NCBI RefSeq assembly: GCF_010183535.1
Contig: NC_071331.1
Coordinates: 10,478,001 to 10,542,000 of the forward strand
Length of the DNA stretch: 64,000 nt
Source: Caenorhabditis remanei
Lineage: Eukaryota > Nematoda > Chromadorea > Rhabditida > Rhabditidae
Direction: 5' to 3'
The notes below the pieces were generated by a model. That model saw only the letters and a program-made list of their open reading frames with translations, ran no database searches and was not told the origin of the DNA. Position numbers and translations under genes: made by a program. Below, in pieces: positions 56,601 to 64,000 of this stretch. The first letter of the stretch is position 1, and the number at the start of each line of letters is the position of its first letter.

Positions 56601-59535
56601 AATGATTTTGGTGGCACAGTTGAAAAAACCATTATTACTAGTACACTAACAAACGAAAGTTGACATTATGATAATACCAAACCGAAACTGGACAATTACA
56701 GTGGTCAAAAGGAGTAGATGAGCAGCAATCTTATTCACGTATGATAGCTCATACAACTGATCTGAAACTTTAAAAACCGGATTTTTTTGGAAGAGCACAA
56801 TTGAGAAAGTCAAAGAAAGATTCCGTTTCACCAGATCAAGAAATAGTTGTATTTTTTCCAAACGGGAATCAAAGCCTGATTCCCCCTTCTCCCCACTTCA
56901 TCATAATGTTTGTGCGAAACCCCTTCTGTGTCGAATCGAATCGACACAACTCAAAAATGTTTAATTTAGGTAATAAACCCATTTAGGATCCATAAAAGTG
57001 GTGTATGTGTGCGTGTATATGTGGCGTATCAGTTGCACATACACACATACTGCCCCAACGTCTCTCTTTTTATCACCCGATTTTATGGGCAGAGACGAAA
57101 CTCAAAGAGCCCCGACGACTGGTCGTAAATCGTGCATCAAATACCCCCATCTGATGATATGTGTTGTGTTGGAAAACTGACAGAAGACGGAAAATCAGTG
57201 TACCGTGTCTCTCGGTCTCTCTCGCTCGCCCAATTTTTTATGACTCTTGTCATAAGATAAAAAGGTTTTTGAATATATTTATTTGTTGCTATCAGAGAAG
57301 AAAAAGAGAAAAGGCGGCGGAATATTTGTGAGATGACAGGACATAAAATCGTTATATTACTCTATCTAAACATGTGTTTTTTTCTTGTTTTTCTAGAAGA
57401 AGCAGATGGTGAAATGAAATTTTATGAGTATGAGAATGGGCTACCTCAAAACGTTTATGACTTGCATTTTGACTTGATATTTGAAACGAGCATTCGGGTT
57501 TTAGTATGCTATAAAATTGGGAAGAGAGATAGAGGAGATTATTGTACAGGTGTCAAAATATTGGAATGGGGACAGGGGAAGGGAAGATTGAGAAGGGGTA
57601 ATGTAATCAGGTAGATGGAATAAAGCACCAATTCAGTATTTTTGATAGAAAATTTCACGAGAAATCGAAACAGTATTCATAAAATACATACATGCAACGG
57701 CCCGGCTAAAACACTTTGAGCTAAATTTTGAACGAAAATTTGATTTTTTTAAACATTTATTGACTATAATTTAGAATTCAATCAAAAGCTAGTAATTCAT
57801 CAAAAAATTGAATTTTTAATGTAAAATTTCTTAAAAATGTTCCTTTTTTGAAACCGGAAGTTTGTTTTTGAGTAATTTCCCAATGATGGAGCAGGATTGT
57901 TCTGCAAGATTCCCGAAACCAGATGAAAATAATCTGAAACAAAATTTTTTTGAAAACCTACAGTACTCCCTCTCCCCGAGCGGTCAGTGATAAATTCTAA
58001 GAGCACTTCAAATGCATTTTTTCCGGTTTCTTATCGTTTTCTTAGTTTCTCGATTTGATTTGGCTACACTTAAATGAGAAGGTAGTTACTCAAAAACAGT
58101 ACAGTGGGGAAAAAAATGAGAAAAATATCACCAATAATCAATCCTAAAATAGTCTTGACACGAACTGCTGAATTACCGAAAAATTTAAACCAATCTCATG
58201 GAAAGGATTGACATTGAGTTTCACCGAAATTGTTTTCATGGGAGTTTGAAACATTTTATTTTTTCATGTGAAAAAATGAGAGAAAACTCAAAACGGCTTG
58301 GAACAGTGTCGGATAACAGAACAATAGTAACAGAAAACTAGAACTTTCTTGGCATTAGGAAAATTAACACTCCCCCGAAAAATGGTTTTTATGAAACTTT
58401 AATTTTTCACATAACTACATAGATGATTCATCAACTTGACGAAATTCTGGAAACCGCGTTCTATTGATAGTGGATGGGGGCGTGAAGAACCCTACATAGG
58501 TAGATCACGGGTGATGGAACTCAGGGAGCATGCTAACCCGAATAAGTGATTGAACACTGTAGCCACATTATGAGAGATCTGAAACACTAATTCAAAGTGG
58601 CGATTTTTATAGCTGTAAGAGTAGAACTGTAACTGTTGGGCTAAACACGTCAGAAGTTTTATAAACTCAACGGAACAGTATATTTTTTTGAAATCTAATG
58701 TTCCAAGAATTCGATTTTAGAATTTGCATTTCCACTCAATTTGATGCAGCCTCCTAATTGATACTGCTTTAAAATGTTATGTTCCTTATCACTGCTAATC
58801 ACTCACCAATTGCAAATTCAATTGTCTACAGTACCCTTACGAAACCCATCCTGAATCGTTTCATCTCCTTTGCACGTCAAATCACATTGTCTTCTCGTTT
58901 GACAAACGTCTTCTCCTTTTTATTCTTCTGATCCTTTACATCAACACGACGACGACTACTGTCTTATATGTTTATGATGATTTTTGCAAGACGTGAATGA
59001 TTCGAAAAGTGTCAGTTTGTCTTTACCCATCACTCCATCTTGACCTGTCAAAACCATCCATCTAATGTTACCTCCCCCTTACCCCCTTATGTCGCGATGG
59101 CCCGCCGCGAAAGGCAACGGAGGAAGAAGAAGGAGAAGATTTGTTTGAGAAGAGATTCTCTCTATATATTTATATAATAAGTTGATGTGTAACGTTCTTC
59201 TTCACACCTACGTCTCCAAAGTCCTCACCTCATCTATCAAGTGACACATCATAAATTGCCTGTCATACGTTGGTTTCTCTCTTCTCTTCCCCCATATCTC
59301 TCAGATTGCCGCCTGTCAAACCTCCCACCCCGGGGGCCCCGCCCTCGTCATCATCCAACCGATTCACTTCGCCCCGCCTCCCCCCGTCAGTCTCTTTTCT
59401 TTTTGAACGTGCCGATAGGAGTGCCCCATTCCAACTCCGCCCTTCCCCACTCTCTCTTCTCTATTCACATTTAGTTTTGTTGCGCATCACTACTTCGTGT
59501 TGCTCATTTATTATTATTGTTACTATATAAAAAAC
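53673..59535. other. Intergenic stretch directly upstream of tlp-1
   Basis: No protein gene supported. Patches at about 54220-54500, 56860-57310 and 58840-59530 have more even composition and pyrimidine-rich runs typical of regulatory or 5' UTR sequence. The last one adjoins the tlp-1 start and probably contains its promoter. Confidence 0.4.
53686..53706 (-). ncRNA. Predicted 21U-RNA (piRNA)
   Basis: Minus-strand octamer at 53743-53750; YRNT = CAAT, first U 37 nt downstream. Confidence 0.4.
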
Positions 59536-61525
59536 ATGGTCTCCACACATTCTTCACAATATATTACGGATTTCACACCAACAACGGTAAGTTCATTTTT
59601 AATATTGTTCTGTTTTGATTTTATTTTAGTCTTGCTATTAGCTTTTTTGGTCAGTGAAGTCTTGCTATTAGCTTTTTTGGTCAGTGACCAGTGTTTTCTG
59701 AAATTTTCAAAAATTTTTGTCTGGAAATGTAAAACTTTGATTTTTAAAGTTTAATGTTCAAGTGAAGTTGTAGTTGAAAATGAGAAGTATTTATCTCAAT
59801 TTTTTCCGGTTTTCTGAAATTTTCATCAGTTTCAAATTATAGTTGAGCTTCACTAGACACTGCCAGTAATTTCTGAACTTAAAAAATTGAAATTTTGTTA
59901 AGATTCTGAATTTTTCACATTTGGTTGGTCTTAAAACTTCCGGTTTCGAAATGACCCCATTTTGAAATGCCCTGAACCTTTAAATTTTGAAATTGAGACG
60001 TTTTGAACCCCAGATATTTCGAATTTGAGTAATCGAAAAAGTTAGATTTTTGAAATTTTGAAAGGTTCCCGGGTTCGAAACGTCCCGGAACACACTATTT
60101 AAATTTCGTAGCTTTGAAACTTTTTATGTTTCATTAGTCTTTCATAACCAATGCTGAAACTTCGAAGAACAATGACCTCTTAATACTAGGTACTTAACAC
60201 CAAAAAACATGTTTTCATCAAAGTCGCCCATATAAATTTTATATCTTTCCAAGTTTCCAGGCTGAACCCGGCAAATCTCCACTGGCGCTGCTCGCCAAAA
60301 CATGCGAAACGATCGGTCTTCCCGAGAATTCTTCATCAAAAAAGAGTGGATCGCCGCAAGAGAAAAAAGATGAGAAGCCATCATCATCATCACATCGATT
60401 CGGTTCGCTGGATCATCACCAACAACAACAATCAAAAAAATCCGCATCGCCTCGATCGACTCCCCAATCAAAAGAGCCGACACTCACGTTCCCGGGTCTG
60501 CCGAAACCGCAATTTCCAATGGGAATGCCTGGAATGGGCTTCCCATTCTTCAATCCAATGATGTCTCCATATCAAATGCCCGGATGTTTTCCAGGAGCAT
60601 TCCCAATGGCTCACGGATTCATGGGTGCTCAACGGATGCCGTGTCCATTTGCAATGATGAGACAACCGTGTGCAAATCCAGGGTGTATGCAGTGTCCAAG
60701 CTCCTCGAATGCAGTGAAATCGGGACAAATGAACGCAGAGATGATGGCGCAGTTCGCAGCTCATCCATTGTTTTCAATGTATGCTCAAATGATGCCAAAT
60801 ATGACTGGGTGAGTGGTTTTTACCGTTTCGAAAGATTAATATAAAATCAAGAAGTAAATGTAAATCAGTCATCCCCAGATCTCGAGACTATGTCAAAACC
60901 GAATTTTGTAACTTTTCAACTAACTCCCATTTCTTTCCAGAGTCCCACCTGCCTCCTATCAAGCTCTTCTGGCTGCATCCGCCGCCGCGTCCTCTTCCGC
61001 TTCCAACATGCCAACTGATTATTCTAAACCATCAACCTCCACAGCCACCTCGGAGCCCAAGACAGTATCCCCCAAGTCACCAGCTACCTCGAAACCAAAA
61101 TCATCAACGGCAAAGTATCAATGCAATTGGGTGGATTCAGATGTGCCATGCGGAAAGTCGTTCGAGGATGAGAGCGAGTTGACCAATCATGTTAAGGTGA
61201 GATTTTTTAAGATACTGTTTCTCATAGTTTTCAAAAATTGAGCCTTTGGTCTCATCAACATTCTTGTTCATTTTCAATTTCCAAAATTTTCCAGAAAAGC
61301 CACGCCCCATCCCCATCATCATCCGCCTCATCGGAGCAGTCAACTTCCGGTGGAAAAGCCGCTCGCTCCGCCACCTCCACACCCCAACGATTCAACCCAT
61401 ACGGAAAAGCAATGGCCCCTCAAATGATGCTTCCACCCGGTATGAGCATGAATCCAATGGTTCTCCCATTTTCTCTTCAAGCAATGTACTCTAATCGGCT
61501 AATGCCTACTGTAGCTCATCAGTGA
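59536..61525 (+). CDS. NocA/Nlz-family zinc-finger transcription regulator (tlp-1 orthologue), four exons
   Basis: Exons 59536-59586, 60261-60808, 60941-61196, 61295-61525; phases agree and give 361 residues. Exon 2 opens with the family motif SPLALLAKTC (residues about 23-32). A Ser/Gln-rich stretch and a Met/Pro/Phe-rich region with cysteines (CPFAMMRQPCANPGCMQCP) follow. A single C2H2-type finger, C-x8-C-x12-H-x4-H (CNWVDSDVPCGKSF...HVKKSH), is split by the last intron, and RFNPY near the C-terminus resembles the family's Groucho-binding FKPY. In C. elegans tlp-1 acts in asymmetric T-cell division and male tail-tip shaping; NET-family proteins are mostly repressors. The large empty upstream region fits a developmentally regulated gene. 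A further upstream start cannot be excluded. Confidence 0.93.
59628..59687 (+). repeat. Perfect 30-bp tandem duplication in tlp-1 intron 1
   Basis: Two adjacent copies of a 30-bp unit starting AGTCTTGCTATTAGC, with no differences, so it is recent. Confidence 0.95.
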
Positions 61526-61891
61526 ATACCATAACCTCTTCTTTTGTATTTTATTTGTTGTTGTAGTCCCCTTAGTGTCCCCCTCTTTTGAATTCGTGGT
61601 AACTATATAAATAAGCACGGGTTCTCTCTCCAGTGTCCTCTTGTCTAGTGATTCGATTCCACACCATCACCTCCTGTTTTATTTTCGGTCCATCTATTTC
61701 CCTCTCTCAATTTTATTGTTCTCAATTTAATTGTACGAGTTCTTTCTCCTGTCTCTAATTTTCTAATTCCCCCCATTTCCATCTTTCCCATTTTTATACG
61801 CCTTTCGGTCATCTCGGTTGCTTTACGACACCCATAACAAAATATCGTTTTTTCCCCCCTTCGTTTTCACTGTGACAATCCGATTCTCTGT

Positions 61892-61897
61892 AATAAA
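61892..61897 (+). terminator. Candidate polyadenylation signal of tlp-1
   Basis: AATAAA 367 nt after the stop codon, following a T/C-rich 3' UTR. No nearer signal was noticed. Confidence 0.5.
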
Positions 61898-62302
61898 ACA
61901 CGTTGAATGGTTTTCTCTTTGTTTGCGTATGTTTTCTTGAGTGAAAAAGATGAATTTCGAAATTTAAGAAAAATGACAGAAAGATTGATGAACGGAGTGG
62001 AAGGGGGAGATGAAGAGACGCAGATGGATGAGGTCTAGTGGGACCAGAGGGGGGAGACAAAAAACATGAAGGAGCAATAATCAGACAATTTTCAGCATAG
62101 ATCTGTAACTTTGGTTTGAAAGTGAATCGGTTACCTACAAAAAAATCTACTTTTGATGTTTCGTACGTTGCAAATGGAATCGAAGCGATTTCTTCTTATG
62201 GTAACTAACGAAAATTCTATGATCTCTCACAATTTATTCAAGTTTTTACAAGAATTACTGTTTCAGATTGTGAGTTTAACTTTTCCAAGTTTTTACCTTC
62301 AA

Positions 62303-62323
62303 TACTGTTCCGAATAATTTACT
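62303..62323 (+). ncRNA. Predicted 21U-RNA (piRNA)
   Basis: Octamer at 62258-62265; YRNT = CAAT, first U 38 nt downstream. Confidence 0.55.
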
Positions 62324-62599
62324 ATTTCTCGATCATTACAAGACAATGATGAATTTACTACCGTGTTCAACAATATTTCAGAAAAAACTAGGACATCGGA
62401 CTGATTTCTTACAGTAACCCGCCCAGTGGAAACCCTCAGAATTAGTACGTCTTTCAGAGAATGTTATGTTTCACATTAACCAGATAAATTTATTTTTCGA
62501 GGAGTACTCCGATGTAATCACAAAACATTCTCACTTCTATGATCATAGCGCCTCTGTTTCAAGATGGAGATATTTGGAATTTGAAAATAAAACATACGT

Positions 62600-62620
62600 T
62601 AAAAGAACATTTACTATACA
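62600..62620 (+). ncRNA. Predicted 21U-RNA (piRNA)
   Basis: Octamer at 62554-62561; YRNT = CGTT, first U 39 nt downstream. It ends 30 bp before a hAT-like insertion. Confidence 0.5.
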
Positions 62621-62649
62621 CCAGTTTGATATCATGAAATGGTCCCAGG

Positions 62650-63330
62650 CAGTGTGTGTTTTTCGAAATTTCTTATTCGAAAATATGTATTTTCGAAAAA
62701 AAATTCGAATGATATTCGAATAATTTTTCGAATATTCGTTCGAACAGTTGTTCGAAATTTTAATCGAACAATTATTCGAACGAATTTTCGAACGAATATT
62801 CGAATGACTTTTCGAATATTCGTTCGAATATTCGTTTGAACATTTTTTTCGTTGAAGAGCTGGAAGATTTTGGATCCGAAGAACTTTAAAGATAAATATG
62901 AAATTTGAAATGATTTTCGTCCGTTTTTTTTTTTCAATTTATACTTATATTTTTGATTTAAAACTTTGCTCAACTTTAAAAAATGAAGATATGTGTCAGA
63001 ACTATTTCGAATGTTTTGAACAGTTCAGATGGAAATTTATCCACAAAACTAGCAATTCTTACGAAAATTTTCCGTCTCCCGACGGAACAATACTTTTTGA
63101 AAAACAGTAAAAATTTTTAAATTTTATTAGAAACGATATTCGAAAATTGTTCGAATAAAATTGCCTTCGAATACTGTTCGAACAATTATTCGAATAGTTC
63201 GAATAATTATTCGAACATATTCGAATAAGTATTCGAACAAAATATTCGAACAGTATTCGAAAAATGTTAGAATAATTATTCGAATAAATTTTCGAACAAT
63301 TATTCGAACGTTATCGAAAAACACACACTG
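62650..63330. mobile_element. hAT-like non-autonomous element with TTCGAA arrays
   Basis: Ends CAGTGTGTGTTTTTCGA, repeated exactly in reverse at the other end, with an 8-bp target duplication GTCCCAGG at 62642-62649 and 63331-63338. Both subterminal regions consist of ATTCGAA words every 10-12 bp; the centre (about 62860-63110) is ordinary AT-rich DNA. No transposase. Open frames rich in I and R are only the translated repeat. Confidence 0.9.
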
Positions 63331-63338
63331 GTCCCAGG

Positions 63339-64000
63339 TATGGAAATAAAGCCTTACTACAAATTTTTGTTTCAGACTGTTTATAAGTTAAGGAACACGA
63401 TTTTTTTATAGTTCAGCCTCTTCTATAATTTCTAGCAATTTCCGTTTCATCACGTTTTTAAAGGCATAAGTTGAAACGTGTCACTAATGCCAATCGGACT
63501 ATTTTTTTGGCCAAATTTCAATCAAATTTGCCTATGAAGAAATATCATTGAATTTCTCGAAACAACCATGCATTAAAACCAAAATCTGAAACTGAAATAA
63601 TCACGATAACTTAGACTTGACCATGTTTTCCCACTGTTTCACCAAAACCATATTTAAACCGATTTTTTCCTAATAGTACTGCCTCTTCATTCAATATGTT
63701 TTGTTTTATGTTTCCGGTCCAGTATCTGACAATATTTTGCATATATAAGATGTGTATCAGAACTAGCTCCTCATAACTCCCATTTATCTTCCTCACAAAA
63801 CCGTAATGTTTGAACTTGACCCCCACTCAACTCCATTTCTCCCGGATAAAAAATGTTCTCACCCACTCTCTCTCCAGAGGAATCATGAGAGAAGCAACAA
63901 TATATTTTTCCAGCTACTCGTTTTCCAAAATGCAACTGTCATTCCGAAACTCTCATAAATCACAGCTCAATGTTGCCCACTTCAGTGAGAAGACTTCTTC
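63339..64000. other. Intergenic stretch to the window end
   Basis: No gene seen. One well-formed plus-strand piRNA locus. Confidence 0.4.
63680..63700 (+). ncRNA. Predicted 21U-RNA (piRNA)
   Basis: Octamer at 63634-63641; YRNT = TACT, first U 39 nt downstream. Confidence 0.55.

Larger units (their letters stand above)
61898..62640. other. Downstream flank of tlp-1
   Basis: No gene seen. Two plus-strand octamers with predicted piRNAs lie in the second half. Confidence 0.4.

Noticed and set aside
57333..57614. 93-codon frame with a hydrophobic start
   Set aside because: It contains an internal splice-acceptor-like word and no recognisable domain; too weak to call.
62639..63349. Frames rich in repeated I-R-T-I-F words
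   Set aside because: They are translations of the TTCGAA array in the hAT-like element.

Overview
The window is nuclear DNA of a nematode, almost certainly a Caenorhabditis species. The evidence is AT-rich sequence, very short introns with TTTTCAG-type acceptors, a clear orthologue of the C. elegans transcription-factor gene tlp-1, and a dense scatter of the octamer CTGTTTCA, the core of the upstream motif of Caenorhabditis 21U-RNA (piRNA) genes.

Layout. 1-2190: non-coding with an old dispersed repeat. 2191-4715 and 12957-14094: one tandem satellite (180-184 bp unit) split by a BEL/Pao LTR retrotransposon (4716-12956, 5-bp target duplication ACCTC). The element has intact gag and pol. Its first gag coding exon appears to lie in the LTR and to be joined by splicing, and its two LTRs are strongly diverged from each other. 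14095-27130: duplicated, inverted and palindrome-ridden non-coding DNA, including three copies of a TATA/E-box promoter-like module with no protein gene behind them. 30097-30572: a two-exon secreted cysteine-rich protein gene. 33204-36764 (minus): a nine-exon equilibrative nucleoside transporter gene, assembled from splice signals with every phase consistent. 36765-59535: a 23-kb stretch without a convincing protein gene, holding foldback and hAT-like elements and many piRNA motifs. 59536-61525: tlp-1 in four exons. 61526-64000: 3' flank with a hAT-like element.

The main system is the piRNA field. By hand count there are 37 exact copies of CTGTTTCA on the two strands, all between 15.6 and 63.7 kb, against about 2-3 expected from base composition. 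In 25 of the 37 a YRNT start motif places a T 38-40 nt after the octamer, against roughly a fifth expected by chance. Each such locus would be an independent short transcription unit making one 21U-RNA loaded on the Piwi protein PRG-1. Some lie inside introns of the transporter gene.

All exon models, repeat boundaries and counts were made by eye. No alignment or database search was run.
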